Source: Deinococcus sp. KSM4-11
Lineage (GTDB): Bacteria > Deinococcota > Deinococci > Deinococcales > Deinococcaceae
Length of the DNA: 64,000 nucleotides
Reading direction: 5' to 3'
NCBI RefSeq assembly: GCF_004801415.1
Contig: NZ_SSNX01000001.1
Location: 434,001 to 498,000, forward strand
The notes under the pieces are model-generated. The model ran no database searches, was not told where the DNA came from, and worked only from the letters and a program-made list of their open reading frames with translations. A program made the position numbers and the translations under genes. Of this stretch, positions 49,759 to 63,123 are shown in pieces; the stretch's first letter is position 1; each line of letters opens with the position of its first letter.

Positions 49759-49804
49759 GACCTTCGGGCAGGCAGCGGGGCGCACTTTCCAGGGAGTGCG
49801 CCCC
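49743..49804 (+). promoter_or_regulatory. Two mutually exclusive hairpins in the metG leader
   Basis: Hairpin 1 pairs GCCCCG (49743-49748) with CGGGGC (49776-49781) and GCCTG (49753-49757) with CAGGC (49769-49773). Hairpin 2 pairs GGGGCGCACT (49777-49786) with AGTGCGCCCC (49795-49804), a 10-bp stem with an 8-nt loop. They share bases 49777-49781, so only one can form. Hairpin 2 resembles the other terminators in this window, which also lack long T runs, and is followed by CTTC. Confidence 0.45.
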
Positions 49805-49990
49805 CTTCACCTGTGCCCACAGGTCACACGGATTTCGCACCACTCGAATTCTGTGGATGCGTCTTCCTGCCTCCTGCTCCCTGCCAGCAGACCGGAGCTG
49901 GACACGGCGCGGCATTCAACCGGAGTGCGTATCCTGTGCAGGTTGACCGGCGTGCCTCCCATCAGGGCAAGGGCCGGAAAGGACGAACAC

Positions 49991-51979
<1,989 letters not shown>

Positions 51980-52011
51980 ACGCCCCGCCACAGCCCGCCC
52001 GGGGCGAGGCG

Positions 52012-52017
52012 TACACT
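52012..52017 (+). promoter_or_regulatory. -10 box, leaderless start of rapZ
   Basis: TACACT lies exactly 6 nt before the ATG at 52024 and fixes that start. Confidence 0.65.
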
Positions 52018-52023
52018 GGCCGC

Positions 52024-52863
52024 ATGCCATTCGTGGTGGTGTCCGGACTGTCGGGCAGCGGCAAGAGCACCGTGCTGCGCACCCTGGAGGACGCTGGATT
52101 TTTCACCACCGACAACCTCCCGCCGGAACTGTGGGGAACCCTGCACGATCTCGCGCGTGCGCGCGGCCTGCACCGCATCGCGGTCACAACCGACGCCCGC
52201 ACCCGCGAGTTCCTGAGCGCCCTGGACGACAGCTACGCCCGCCTCGCCCGCCGGGAGGAGCAGCTGCACATCCTGTTCCTGGAGGCAGACGCCAGCGTCC
52301 TGATCAAACGCTTCAACTTCACGCGGCGCGAACATCCGCTGGGCGACACGCTGCTCGTCGACTTCGCCCGCGAACGCGACTTGCTCGCGCCCATGCGGGG
52401 CATGGCCGACACCGTGATCGACACGACCAACCTGAGCGCCAAGGAACTCTCCGAGCGGGTGCTGGCCCTCCTGAAACTCGACCATGACTTCCGCCTGAGA
52501 CTGATGTCTTTCGGCTTCAAGCACTCCCCGCCGCGCGACGTGGACCTTGTGCTCGACGTCCGCACACTGCCCAACCCTTACTACGATCTGGAACTGCGCC
52601 CGAAGACGGGCCTGGATCCGGCTGTGGCCGCCTACGCCTTCCAGGGCGAGGATTCCGAGGCCTTCTACACGGAACTGCGCGACTTCGTGCGCGTCGCCGC
52701 CGAGCGGGCCAGGAAATCCGGGCGCCACGGGTACACCGTCGGGATCGGCTGCACGGGCGGCCAGCACCGCAGCGTGGCCGTGGCCGACCGGCTGGTGCGT
52801 GACCTCGCGGACCTCAACCCGCAGGTCACGGATCACCGCGACATGAAGGAGGATCAGGGGTGA
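52024..52863 (+). CDS. rapZ: RapZ/YvcJ-family nucleotide-binding protein
   Basis: 279 residues. Walker A GLSGSGKS is at residues 8-15; [13 protein letters not shown]-type RREHPL, the Walker B-like IDTTNLS and the C-terminal block [25 protein letters not shown] and [17 protein letters not shown] are diagnostic. In E. coli RapZ guides RNase E to the GlmZ small RNA; in Firmicutes YvcJ lies beside yvcK. The same rapZ-yvcK order is seen here, with a GTGA overlap. Confidence 0.92.
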   Translation: MPFVVVSGLSGSGKSTVLRTLEDAGFFTTDNLPPELWGTLHDLARARGLHRIAVTTDARTREFLSALDDSYARLARREEQLHILFLEADASVLIKRFNFTRREHPLGDTLLVDFARERDLLAPMRGMADTVIDTTNLSAKELSERVLALLKLDHDFRLRLMSFGFKHSPPRDVDLVLDVRTLPNPYYDLELRPKTGLDPAVAAYAFQGEDSEAFYTELRDFVRVAAERARKSGRHGYTVGIGCTGGQHRSVAVADRLVRDLADLNPQVTDHRDMKEDQG

Positions 52864-54209
52864 GCGACCCCCCGCTCAGCCGCGACACGGACTTCCGCAC
52901 GGAGGCCCGCGCGCGCGGCGAGCACGTCCGCCGCCGCGCCCGGGTGTGGATGGCGCCGGGCATCGGCGTGAAACGCTGGCTGGCCCTGTTCATCGCCTGC
53001 ACCTTCGTGGGCGCCGTGGGATTCCTGCATTTCACGTGGACGGGGCCGCTGCATTTCATCGCCACGAAGTGGATCTTGTGGCTCAACAACCTGATGACGC
53101 CGGGCGTGCTCCCCCTCTACGTGGTCGGCGTCGGGGTGACCGTCCTGGCGTTCGTCGGCGCGCTCGTGAGCATCTTCATGCTCAACCAGACCATGTTGCA
53201 GGGCGTAGGCAGCAAGCCGGGGCAGGCCGTAGACAGCATCCTGGAGCAGCGCAACCTGTCGCGCGGGCCACGCCTGGTGGCCGTGGGCGGCGGGACTGGC
53301 CTGTCGAACCTGCTGAGCGGACTGCGCAGTTACTCCAGCAACATCACGGCGGTCGTCGCGGTTTCGGACGACGGGGGTTCCAGCGGGCGGCTGCGCGAAT
53401 CGCTGCAGATGATCGCTCCCGGTGACCTGACCGACTGCTACGCGGCCCTGAGCGACAGTCCCGTCATGGCCCGCCTGCTGCTACACCGCTTCCAGCGCGG
53501 TGACGGGATTGAGGGCCACACCTTCGGGAACCTGATGCTGGCCACGCTCTCCGAGGAGCAGGGTGGCCTGGGTGAGGCCATGAAGGACATTCACGAGGTG
53601 CTGCGGATCCGGGGACGGGTGTACCCCGCCTCGACCCGTCCTACCACGCTGGTGGCGCAGCTCAGCGACGGCCGGGAGATCCGGGGCGAGAGCCGGTTCG
53701 CGACGCAGGTCGGCACCGCCCGCATCACCAGGGTGCGCCTCGATCCACCGGAACTTCCTGCCCTCCCGGACGTACTGGACGCCATCCGGGAGGCCGGACA
53801 GATCGTGCTCGGTCCGGGCAGCCTGTTTACCTCGATCATCCCGGCGCTGCTCGTGCCCGACATCGCCCGCGCCATCCGGGAGTCGTCGGCGCCCGTGGTG
53901 TACGTGGCCAGCCTGATGACCGAACCCGGAGAGACCGACAACCTCACCCTGGAGGAACACGTGCAGGCCATCACCGCGCACCTGGGCCGCGCGCCCGATC
54001 GGGTGCTGGTGAACAGCGCCAGCCCCCCGGACGATGTGATGCGCCGGTATGCCGCCGCGGGCGCGCACCTGCTCGACCTGCATGGCGCGAGCCCGGATCT
54101 GCGGGGCCGGGTGACCCAGTTGCCCCTGATCCAACACGGACAGGCCCGGCATGACCCGGAAGCGCTGGCCCAGGCGTTGATGGCCCTGCCCTCGCGCCCC
54201 ACTGCCTGA
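52860..54209 (+). CDS. yvcK: YvcK/CofD-like gluconeogenesis factor with two N-terminal membrane helices
   Basis: 449 residues, well over the about 320 of Bacillus YvcK. The extra N-terminus carries two membrane helices ([18 protein letters not shown] and [23 protein letters not shown]), so the protein should sit on the membrane. The CofD-like domain then begins at [42 protein letters not shown] in outline, with LMLATLS and [18 protein letters not shown]. YvcK binds UDP-sugars and controls carbon flow and cell shape in Firmicutes. The usual third partner whiA is absent here. Confidence 0.9.
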   Translation: MSDPPLSRDTDFRTEARARGEHVRRRARVWMAPGIGVKRWLALFIACTFVGAVGFLHFTWTGPLHFIATKWILWLNNLMTPGVLPLYVVGVGVTVLAFVGALVSIFMLNQTMLQGVGSKPGQAVDSILEQRNLSRGPRLVAVGGGTGLSNLLSGLRSYSSNITAVVAVSDDGGSSGRLRESLQMIAPGDLTDCYAALSDSPVMARLLLHRFQRGDGIEGHTFGNLMLATLSEEQGGLGEAMKDIHEVLRIRGRVYPASTRPTTLVAQLSDGREIRGESRFATQVGTARITRVRLDPPELPALPDVLDAIREAGQIVLGPGSLFTSIIPALLVPDIARAIRESSAPVVYVASLMTEPGETDNLTLEEHVQAITAHLGRAPDRVLVNSASPPDDVMRRYAAAGAHLLDLHGASPDLRGRVTQLPLIQHGQARHDPEALAQALMALPSRPTA

Positions 54210-54271
54210 TCAGCACGCCGCTCGCCCCTCCCTGCCTACGCCACGCCACCGTTCCGGCCTCGGCACGCTGC

Positions 54272-54277
54272 TAGGCT
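54272..54277 (+). promoter_or_regulatory. -10 box, leaderless start of proA
   Basis: TAGGCT lies exactly 6 nt before the ATG at 54284. Confidence 0.65.
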
Positions 54278-54283
54278 CTGGAG

Positions 54284-55579
54284 ATGACGGCGCTGGAAGA
54301 AAGCCAAGAGCAGACCACGGTCCGCAACCTGGGCGTGCAGGCACGCGCCGCCGCCCGCGTGTTGCGCTCGCTGCCCACCGAACGCAAGACCGCCGCGCTG
54401 CGCGCCATTGCCACCACGCTGCGGAACCGCCGGGCGGACATCCTGGCGGCGAACGCCCGCGACGTGGCAGCCGCGCTCGTCAGCGGCCTTCCCGATGCGA
54501 TGGTCGCCCGCCTGCACCTTGATGACCGGGTACTGGACGGCATCGCGGCGGACGTCGAGGCGGTCTCACGCCTGCCCGATCCGGTAGGGGAGACCACGCC
54601 CGAGGTCACGCAACCCAGCGGCATCCGCGTGTCCACCCGGCGCGTCCCGCTGGGGGTGCTGGGCGTGATCTACGAGTCCCGCCCGAACGTGACGGTGGAC
54701 GTGGCCGCGCTGGCCGTGATGAGCGGGAACGCCGTGATCCTGCGCGGCGGCAAGGAAACCGTGCACTCCAACGCCGCCCTGGGCGACGCCGTGGCTGCCG
54801 CTCTCGCCGCGCAGGGCCTCCCGCCACAGGCCGTGCAGGTCATCCGCGACCCGGCCCGCGAGCGCGTACTGGAACTCCTGAAACTCGATGACCTCGTGGA
54901 TGCCATCATTCCGCGCGGCGGCGCGGGCCTGCACCGCTTCTGTGTGGAGAACGCCACCGTGCCCGTCATCGTCGGTGGAATAGGCGTGGTTCACCTGTAC
55001 CTCGACCAGTCGTTTACCCGCGACCCGGCCGACGTCCAGATCGCCGTGCAGATCATTCGCAACGCGAAGGTGCAGAAACCCAGCGCGTGCAATGCCCTCG
55101 ACACCCTGCTGATCGACCGGGCCGCCCTGCCAAGCCTGCCCGCGATCGCGCGTGACCTCGCCGCGCAGGGCGTCACGCTGCTCGCCGATCCCGAAGCCCG
55201 AGTCCGGCTCGACGCGGCGGGAATCCGGGCCCAGCCCGCACAGGACGGCGATTTCGGACATGAGTTCCTGGCGCTCACCGCCAGCGTGAAGGTCGTGTCC
55301 GGCCTGGACGAGGCCCTTGACTTCATCGCTGCGCACGGCAACCACACCGACGTGATCCTGAGCCGAGACGCCGCTCAGATTCAGCGCTTCGTGCAGGACG
55401 TGGACTCGGCCGCCGTGGTCGTGAACGCCAGCCCACGCTTCAACGACGGCGCACAACTCGGCCTGGGCGCGGAGGTGGCCATCAGCACCCAGAAACTCCA
55501 CGCCCGCGGCCCCATGGCCCTGCGGGAACTGACCACCACGAAGTGGGTCGTGATGGGAGACGGGCAGATCCGGTCGTGA
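54284..55579 (+). CDS. proA: Gamma-glutamyl phosphate reductase
   Basis: 431 residues. The aldehyde-dehydrogenase-like blocks [52 protein letters not shown], the catalytic Cys269 in [14 protein letters not shown], and the signature [23 protein letters not shown] are all present. It reduces glutamyl-5-phosphate to the semialdehyde in proline synthesis. proB is not adjacent. Confidence 0.94.
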   Translation: MTALEESQEQTTVRNLGVQARAAARVLRSLPTERKTAALRAIATTLRNRRADILAANARDVAAALVSGLPDAMVARLHLDDRVLDGIAADVEAVSRLPDPVGETTPEVTQPSGIRVSTRRVPLGVLGVIYESRPNVTVDVAALAVMSGNAVILRGGKETVHSNAALGDAVAAALAAQGLPPQAVQVIRDPARERVLELLKLDDLVDAIIPRGGAGLHRFCVENATVPVIVGGIGVVHLYLDQSFTRDPADVQIAVQIIRNAKVQKPSACNALDTLLIDRAALPSLPAIARDLAAQGVTLLADPEARVRLDAAGIRAQPAQDGDFGHEFLALTASVKVVSGLDEALDFIAAHGNHTDVILSRDAAQIQRFVQDVDSAAVVVNASPRFNDGAQLGLGAEVAISTQKLHARGPMALRELTTTKWVVMGDGQIRS

Positions 55580-55739
55580 CCTCGCGAGAACTTACTGCGG
55601 TCGCTGACACTGTCACCATCGGCCACCTTCCGACGGAGAGGAAGCCGGGCTGAGGCGGTTGTTCGTCAGCTGTCTCCTTTATCCGCTGCCGAGGTTCTGA
55701 ACCCAAGAGTCAGCGGTTGCAGGCGAACCCTCCCCAGCC

Positions 55740-57628
<1,889 letters not shown>

Positions 57629-57632
<4 letters not shown>

Positions 57633-58321
57633 GGTTGTCCTCCCGTGCGGGCGGTGAAGTTGCGGGCGGTGAGCAGCAGGCCCTCGGGCGTGCGCACCTC
57701 GCCCACGAAGGGCGTGAACCACACCTGCTGCGTGGCGGGGAACAGGCCGCCCAGCGTGTCGCTGATCTGGCGGGTGACGACCCACACGTCGAAGGTGCCG
57801 GCCGGGGTCTGCACGAACCGGCGATCCTGCACCAGGTAGCGGTACGTCAGGGTGCCCTGACCCTGCACCGTACCGTCGTCTGCCCGGATGGTCACCTGGC
57901 TCTGCCCGTCCCAGCTCAGGCCGACCTTCCACGCCCCCTCGGCGGGGTACTCCAGCCAGGGCGGGGTGAGCTGGACGTTCACGCCGGGCTTGTTCAGGCC
58001 GTGCAGATGAACGCCGGCAGGGTCATAGGTGCGGTACCACGTCTGATCGGCCCCGCGTCCAGTGAGCTGCGTGGCCTGCACCGCCTGAGCGCCGTACACG
58101 GTGGCTCCCCTGGCGTTCAGCGAATATGGCAGGCCGCCGCTCGCCTCGCCTTCCGGAATGTACGACCACGCGAGGCCTGTCTCATGGGGGTAGAAGGACA
58201 CGCTGGTCACTGGAGTGGAACTCTGCACGGTACCGGTGGCCGCGCGGGGCGCGCAGGCCCACAGCGCCGGGCTGAGCAGCGCGGCGGCCAGGGTCGCTCG
58301 CAACAGGGAAGGGCCGGTCAT
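57629..58321 (-). CDS. Lipoprotein of unknown function, coupled to dxs
   Basis: 230 residues from ATG 58321. The signal peptide ends at L20-W-A-C23, a usable lipobox. The mature part is beta-rich ([51 protein letters not shown]), a pattern seen in substrate- or metal-sensing periplasmic lipoproteins but not assignable. Its stop overlaps the dxs start (ATGA), so dxs is translated behind it from one promoter. Confidence 0.75.
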
Positions 58322-58328
58322 GGGACAC

Positions 58329-58334
58329 AGCTTA
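58329..58334 (-). promoter_or_regulatory. -10 box of the lipoprotein-dxs operon
   Basis: On the minus strand TAAGCT is followed by 7 nt and the ATG at 58321. Confidence 0.55.
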
Positions 58335-58444
58335 GAGGGCCGCTGCCCCTTTGGTCTGTCATGAAACATGAATTCGCCCTGACCTGGAATCGAGAGGGTG
58401 TGCTGACCGGACGCGTTCCCGTGTGTCAGCGGGCCGAGACGGAT

Positions 58445-58480
58445 CAGCCCGCCTCTGCCAACACTGGCGGAGGCGGGCTG
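58445..58480 (-). terminator. Hairpin after the PspA-like gene
   Basis: CAGCCCGCCTC (58445-58455) pairs with GAGGCGGGCTG (58470-58480), and the inner GCCA/TGGC extends the stem around an ACAC loop. No T run follows. Confidence 0.6.
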
Positions 58481-58494
58481 CGGAGAGGTGAGGC

Positions 58495-59172
58495 TCAGCG
58501 GTCGTTCGTCGGCCCCTGCACCTTCGCCTTCAGCGCCGTGAAGGCGTCCTCGATGGCCTGGTCGCGGCCCAGATCCTTGAGCTGCGCGTCGAAGTCGCCT
58601 TCCTTACGCAGATCGGCGGACGCCTTGTTGCGGTCTTCCATGCCCGCTACCTTCTGCTCCATGTCCTCGAACGCGTCCATCGCTCCGCCCGCCTTGTCGA
58701 AGCCCGACACGCGGTCGAGCGTCGCGCCAGCCTGAGCAGTCTTCTGCCGGGCGGCCAGCAGGGACTTCTTGGATTCCATCTCGTCGATCTTCGCTTCCAG
58801 TGCCCGCAGCTGGGTCTTGAGCTGGTCGATGGTCGTGGTCTGCACGGTGCGCTGCTCTTCGAAGCCGGCCGCGAGATCCTTGGTGTTCTGCGAGCGGCGC
58901 AGGGCCTCGCGGGCCAGCTCCTCGTTGCCGCCGCGCAGGGCCTCTTCGGCCTTCTTCGCGTACTCGTCGCTCAGGCGGCGGTTGGTGGTCGCCTCGCGGT
59001 CGAGCTTCGCGGCCTGGGCCATGGCGTCAGCCACCTCGCTGCGGGCCTCGCCGTACGCGGAGCGCATGTCGCGCAGGGCCTGCTCGATGATCATGCTGGG
59101 ATCTTCGGCCTTGGAGATCAGGTCGTTCACGTTGGCGCGCAGCAGTCGGGACAGTCGGTCAAGGATGGTCAT
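58495..59172 (-). CDS. pspA: PspA/IM30-family membrane-stress protein
   Basis: 225 residues from ATG 59172 after AGGAGG. The N-terminal amphipathic helix MTILDRLSRLLRANVNDLISKAEDP and the long coiled coils with PSMIIEQALRDMRSAYGEARSEVADAMA in outline, then QLKTQLRALEAKIDEMESKKSLLAARQK, are the ESCRT-III-like PspA fold. Such proteins polymerise on stressed membranes. The psp regulators known from enterics are not nearby. Confidence 0.88.
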   Translation of the reverse strand: MTILDRLSRLLRANVNDLISKAEDPSMIIEQALRDMRSAYGEARSEVADAMAQAAKLDREATTNRRLSDEYAKKAEEALRGGNEELAREALRRSQNTKDLAAGFEEQRTVQTTTIDQLKTQLRALEAKIDEMESKKSLLAARQKTAQAGATLDRVSGFDKAGGAMDAFEDMEQKVAGMEDRNKASADLRKEGDFDAQLKDLGRDQAIEDAFTALKAKVQGPTNDR

Positions 59173-59501
59173 GGTGGTTCCTCCTGAAAGGGCGCGGTGC
59201 ATGGGGCGGCCGTCGCCGGGAATGATGCCGCCAGCATGGTGCGGTTCCGCGGGTGCGGGGCGGCCTGGTTCGGCATCCATCATTACGCAGCCGTGCCCGG
59301 CTGGGTTGCGTCTGGAACCGCCGGGGCCGGATTCTTAAGACCGCCTGAAGACTGCGTGAGTGCATGGCGGCACTCCGGTTCAGCCTACGGGCCACCCCGG
59401 TTGAACCCAGACAGGTCACAACTGGACTGGGAACGATCCGGGTACCACGAACCCTGCCGACGGGCCGGGGCGTTCGTCGGAGTAGCTGATCGCCCTTAGG
59501 A
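59173..59501. other. Intergenic region upstream of pspA, no gene seen
   Basis: 329 bases between pspA and the end of the stalk-domain gene, both on the minus strand. It should hold the pspA promoter; TAGGCT on the minus strand near 59385 is a candidate -10 that would give a long leader. Nothing else is recognisable. Confidence 0.5.
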
Positions 59502-60299
59502 TCAGAACACGATGGGCTTAAGGCCGATGCTGTCCGCTCCACAGGCGACCGTCATGTCCTTCCCGGCGGGCGTGACCGTGCAGCCCAGGGCCCGCAGGCC
59601 CGACACCGGGAAGATCAGGTTCTTGCCGTCCGTGGCAGGAGCCAGCGGCAGCTCGACGGAACCGCCGTCCGTCTGGGCCTTGCGCTGACCGACGGTGACG
59701 GTCAGGGTGGACTGATCCGGCACGCTCAGGCGAAATTTGCCGGCCCCCAGGCTCGTGACCTTCACGACGCCCGCCAGATCGCTGCCGAGCACGTAGGGCT
59801 GACCACGCGTGATGCCCGCCGGGGCCTTGGGTGTACCGGCAGCCGCCGCGCGCGCCTGCACGGCGTCCACCACGACCAGCGATTCCTGATCCGCCAGGGT
59901 GCTCAGCAGGACGAAGGCCCCCACCGGGTCGCCCGCCTTCGCGGATACGAGCAGCGTGCTGGCCTTGCCGGCCGTCTTCCAGTCGCCCACGGCGCGGGTG
60001 GTGAGGCGACCTTTGATCAGCGGACGCAACGAGGCCGCGCCGCTCTTGACATACAGGCACACTGCGCTCGGGCTGAGTTTCAGAGCGGCCGGGCAGGTCA
60101 CGATCTGACCGCGCACGGCCGCGCTGATGTCCACCGCCACCGCGCTGACCGCCTGGGTTGTCGCCGACGACGGTGCCGTCGGGGCGGAGGGAGTGGGCGC
60201 CGGGCTGGACTGCGCGCCCGCCTGCATCCCGAGGGTCAGGGCGGCCAGGGCCAGCAGGGTGAGCGTGCGCGGAGGCCGGGCGAAATGATGAGAAGGCAT
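59502..60299 (-). CDS. Secreted protein with a stalk-like C-terminal domain
   Basis: 265 residues from ATG 60299. A signal peptide (to about residue 30, LLALAALTLGMQAGA) and a Pro/Thr/Ser-rich linker (about 30-50) are followed by a beta-rich body. The C-terminal SGLRALGCTVTPAGKDMTVACG resembles the repeat of copper-amine-oxidase-N-like stalk domains, and four cysteines could pair as disulfides. It diverges from the TetR gene at 60456. A possible -10, TAGGAT (minus strand, 60313-60308), lies 8 nt before the ATG. Confidence 0.72.
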   Translation of the reverse strand: MPSHHFARPPRTLTLLALAALTLGMQAGAQSSPAPTPSAPTAPSSATTQAVSAVAVDISAAVRGQIVTCPAALKLSPSAVCLYVKSGAASLRPLIKGRLTTRAVGDWKTAGKASTLLVSAKAGDPVGAFVLLSTLADQESLVVVDAVQARAAAAGTPKAPAGITRGQPYVLGSDLAGVVKVTSLGAGKFRLSVPDQSTLTVTVGQRKAQTDGGSVELPLAPATDGKNLIFPVSGLRALGCTVTPAGKDMTVACGADSIGLKPIVF

Positions 60300-60455
60300 A
60301 TGCGGGCATCCTATGCGTCCTGCATGAGCGGCGACTTTGAACGGTGGCGGTGGCCTCCGGCGGACGTTGTGCGCGTCCCGGACGGCACGGATGCCGCCTG
60401 GGGCGTGAAGGTCTTCACAGCGGCGCGCCGGGTGGGCCGGATATCGTCTGCCCTG

Positions 60456-61115
60456 ATGGTCAGTGCCCCCGCCCGCCCCGCCCGCGCACGAAGCGCCGCC
60501 GAGAAAACCCAACGCCGAGACGACATCCTGCGGGCCGCCGAACGCCTTTGGACGACGTCCACCTACACCGACCTGAGCATGAACCATGTGGCCCGCGAGG
60601 CCCAGTTGGCCAAAGGCACCCTGTACCTGTACTTCGACACCAAGGAGGAACTGTTCCTCGCGCTGGTGTCCGAACACCTCCAGACTTGGATGACCGACAC
60701 CATCCGGCTGTTGCAGGAGCGCCAGCCGGGCACGCCGGCCACCGTGGCCGACGCCCTGCTGGACGCCAGTTCCGATGTGGTGCCGCTGCGCCGACTGCTG
60801 CTGCTGCTGGGCACCGTGCTGGAACGCAATGTCCGCCCGGAACTCACCCGTGACTTCCGGCGTGAGGTGACGGCCCGCGTCCAGCTGCTGGTCGCCCACC
60901 TCCCGTTCAGCCGACAGACCAGCCTGCGCATCCTCCAGCACCTGTATGCATTGGCCATCGGCTGGCAGCACCTCGCCGAGGAGTTCACCGGCGCGGCGAC
61001 GCCTGACGTGACCGGCGTGCCGACAGCGGATCCATATGCCGAGGAATTCGAACTGGCCATGCGGGCGGTCATCGACCGGATCGCCGTCCAGGATCTGGTG
61101 ACCGGCCAGGCCTGA
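60456..61115 (+). CDS. TetR-family transcriptional regulator
   Basis: 219 residues from ATG 60456. The N-terminal domain RRDDILRAAERLW, then MNHVAREAQLAKGTLYLYFDTKEELFLALV, is a typical TetR helix-turn-helix. The C-terminal part resembles TetR_C regions with several Leu runs. A possible -10, TATCGT (60442-60447), lies 8 nt upstream. The divergent secreted-protein gene is its likeliest local target, but no operator palindrome was found between them. Confidence 0.83.
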   Translation: MVSAPARPARARSAAEKTQRRDDILRAAERLWTTSTYTDLSMNHVAREAQLAKGTLYLYFDTKEELFLALVSEHLQTWMTDTIRLLQERQPGTPATVADALLDASSDVVPLRRLLLLLGTVLERNVRPELTRDFRREVTARVQLLVAHLPFSRQTSLRILQHLYALAIGWQHLAEEFTGAATPDVTGVPTADPYAEEFELAMRAVIDRIAVQDLVTGQA

Positions 61116-61262
61116 GCTAGAAGCTGTTTGGTTCCTGGACCGCTGCTGCCTTCCCGGCAGTTCCACGACGTCGCCTACTGCGGTCGACTGGAGTGTCCAG
61201 CGCGTGGAGCGGGAGCCAGCCAGGGGTGAGTCCATCAGGGCGGCCTGTCCTTCGCGGCTGCG

Positions 61263-61268
61263 TATGCT
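61263..61268 (+). promoter_or_regulatory. -10 box, leaderless start of purU
   Basis: TATGCT lies exactly 6 nt before the ATG at 61275. Confidence 0.65.
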
Positions 61269-61274
61269 CTGGGA

Positions 61275-62171
61275 ATGACCGGACCGTCCCCTGCCGCCAC
61301 TCCCGCGCCTGACCCCATGAACGTTGCCACCCTGACCATCGCCTGCCCGGATCGCAAGGGCATCGTGGCGGCCGTGTCGCAGTTCCTGCACAACCACGGC
61401 GCGAACATCATCCACAGCGACCAGCACTCCACGGATCCGGCCGGGGGCACCTTCTTCATGCGCATGGAGTTCTACCTGGACGGCCTGGATCTGGCCCGCG
61501 AGGCCTTCGAGCGGGCCTTCGCCGGCGTGGTTGCCGAACCCTTCGGCATGGACTGGCGGCTGTGGTACCGCACGGAACCCAAGCGCATGGCGATCCTGGT
61601 CAGCCGGTACGACCACTGCTTTTTAGACCTGCTGTGGCGCAAGCGGCGGGGGGAACTGCACGTGGAGATCCCCCTGATCATCAGCAACCACGACGACCTG
61701 AAGCGCGACGCGGAGATGTTCGGGATTCCCTTTCACGTGGTCAGGGTCACGAAGGAGAACAAGGCCGAGGCCGAGGCCGAGCAAGTGCGGCTGATGCACG
61801 AGGCGGGCGCGGACTTCGCCGTGCTCGCCCGCTACATGCAGATCCTCTCCGGCGATTTCCTGCGGGGCTTCGGTCGGCCCGTCATCAACATCCACCATTC
61901 GTTCCTGCCCGCCTTCGTCGGCGCGAACCCATACCGGGCGGCCTTCAACCGGGGCGTGAAACTGATCGGCGCGACCAGCCATTACGTGACCGAGGAACTC
62001 GATGCCGGGCCGATCATCGCGCAGGACGTGATTCCCGTGACGCACCGTGAAACGCCGGACTCGCTCATGCGCATGGGCCGCGATGTGGAACGCCAGGTGC
62101 TGGCCCGCGCGGTGAAGGCCCACGTGGACGACCGCGTACTGGTGCACGGCAACAAGACGGTCGTGTTCTGA
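61275..62171 (+). CDS. purU: Formyltetrahydrofolate deformylase
   Basis: 298 residues. An N-terminal ACT domain ([29 protein letters not shown] in outline) precedes a formyltransferase-like domain with [26 protein letters not shown], the catalytic region [17 protein letters not shown] and [21 protein letters not shown]. It hydrolyses 10-formyl-THF to formate and THF, balancing one-carbon units. The next gene appears to begin at the stop codon. Confidence 0.95.
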   Translation: MTGPSPAATPAPDPMNVATLTIACPDRKGIVAAVSQFLHNHGANIIHSDQHSTDPAGGTFFMRMEFYLDGLDLAREAFERAFAGVVAEPFGMDWRLWYRTEPKRMAILVSRYDHCFLDLLWRKRRGELHVEIPLIISNHDDLKRDAEMFGIPFHVVRVTKENKAEAEAEQVRLMHEAGADFAVLARYMQILSGDFLRGFGRPVINIHHSFLPAFVGANPYRAAFNRGVKLIGATSHYVTEELDAGPIIAQDVIPVTHRETPDSLMRMGRDVERQVLARAVKAHVDDRVLVHGNKTVVF

Positions 62172-62635
62172 GCGGGGACGGCCCGGCACGTCAGGCCCTG
62201 CTGGACGAGGGCGACCGTCTGGCCCGCGATCTGGCGCAGACGCTGCACGTCACGCTGGAAGGGCAACCGCGTGTGATCCTGCTCGGTCGATCCCTGGCCG
62301 TGAACCTGATCCCGGCCTTCCAGGAGACCCTGGAGGTCATCAGCCGCCGCGCGGGACGACCCCTGCACGCCCTGCTGGTGACCGACGGGCGCGACCGGCC
62401 AGTGCTGCAGGTGGTGGACGGGGACGGAGTGATCCGCCGCGCGTTGCCCGCCGACGACCTGATCCGTGACCTGTTGTACATGCGGGGACGGCTGGAGCCG
62501 ACGGTACGCGGCCACCTGCAGGACGGCGTCTCCGGTGACGAGCACCATGCGACGCGCGCTCTGGTGGCCTGCCTGAAAAGCCGGGCCGTCCTGAGTGCCA
62601 TGCAGCGACTGGTGTCGGCCCTGCTGATTCCCTGA
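62168..62635 (+). CDS. Unknown protein, probably initiated at a CTG overlapping the purU stop
   Basis: Not recognised. From GTG 62273 the product is 120 residues, but the same frame upstream to the purU stop is strongly coding (GC-rich third positions; [20 protein letters not shown]), and between the last in-frame stop (62048-62050) and 62273 no ATG, GTG or TTG occurs. CTG 62168 would give 155 residues with a CTGA overlap like the ATGA/GTGA overlaps elsewhere here. Non-canonical starts have been reported in Deinococcus deserti. The body looks like an alpha/beta domain ([22 protein letters not shown]). Confidence 0.55.
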   Translation: MSGDGPARQALLDEGDRLARDLAQTLHVTLEGQPRVILLGRSLAVNLIPAFQETLEVISRRAGRPLHALLVTDGRDRPVLQVVDGDGVIRRALPADDLIRDLLYMRGRLEPTVRGHLQDGVSGDEHHATRALVACLKSRAVLSAMQRLVSALLIP

Positions 62636-62656
62636 GTCCACGACTGTGATTCCCGC

Positions 62657-62662
62657 TACGCT
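62657..62662 (+). promoter_or_regulatory. -10 box, leaderless start of the membrane-protein gene
   Basis: TACGCT lies exactly 6 nt before the ATG at 62669. Confidence 0.65.
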
Positions 62663-62668
62663 GAGTCC

Positions 62669-63112
62669 ATGTCGATCGTGTACCTGATCCTGCTCACCCT
62701 GCACAACATCAACCGCTGGCTCGTGCTCATCACGGGCGTGTGGACCCTCGTCCGCACCATTCCGGGCACGGGGAGCCGCAGGCCGTTCACCGCCGCAGAC
62801 CGACGCCCGATCGTGGCGTTCACCGGCACCGTTCACCTGCAACTGATCCTGGGCCTGCTGCTCTTCGCCTTCCTGGGAATGCAGCACATCCCGGTGTTCG
62901 CCGGAGCGCCCAACGCGGGCTTCCAGTGGCAGCACCTCGGCCTGGGGCTGCTGGCGGCGATCACCGCCACCGTCGGCAGTGCCCTGAGCCGCCGCGCCCC
63001 CACCGATCAGGGCAAGTTCCGCGTGGCGACCACCTGGACGGTCGTGACCCTGCTGCTGGTGCTGCTGCTGATTCCGTGGTGGCGGCCCCTGCTGCGGCTG
63101 TTCACCGCCTGA
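62669..63112 (+). CDS. Four-helix membrane protein of unknown function
   Basis: 147 residues, four predicted membrane helices. The first holds LTLHNINRWLVLITGVW, and His residues lie in TVHLQLILGLLLF and WQHLGLGLL, an arrangement that recalls small cytochrome-like or DoxX-like proteins, though no firm heme motif is seen. The function is unknown. It converges with the next gene, 11 nt apart. Confidence 0.75.
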   Translation: MSIVYLILLTLHNINRWLVLITGVWTLVRTIPGTGSRRPFTAADRRPIVAFTGTVHLQLILGLLLFAFLGMQHIPVFAGAPNAGFQWQHLGLGLLAAITATVGSALSRRAPTDQGKFRVATTWTVVTLLLVLLLIPWWRPLLRLFTA

Positions 63113-63123
63113 CGATTCGCCCG

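Noticed and set aside
49668..49990. T-box or SAM riboswitch before metG
   Set aside because: No T-box AGGGTGG-type element, specifier stem or SAM-box core could be found; the leader peptide and hairpins explain the region better.
59380..59425. A 12-codon leaderless ORF upstream of pspA after a minus-strand TAGGCT
   Set aside because: The distance to its GTG is 8 nt, the codons show no theme and no competing structure follows.
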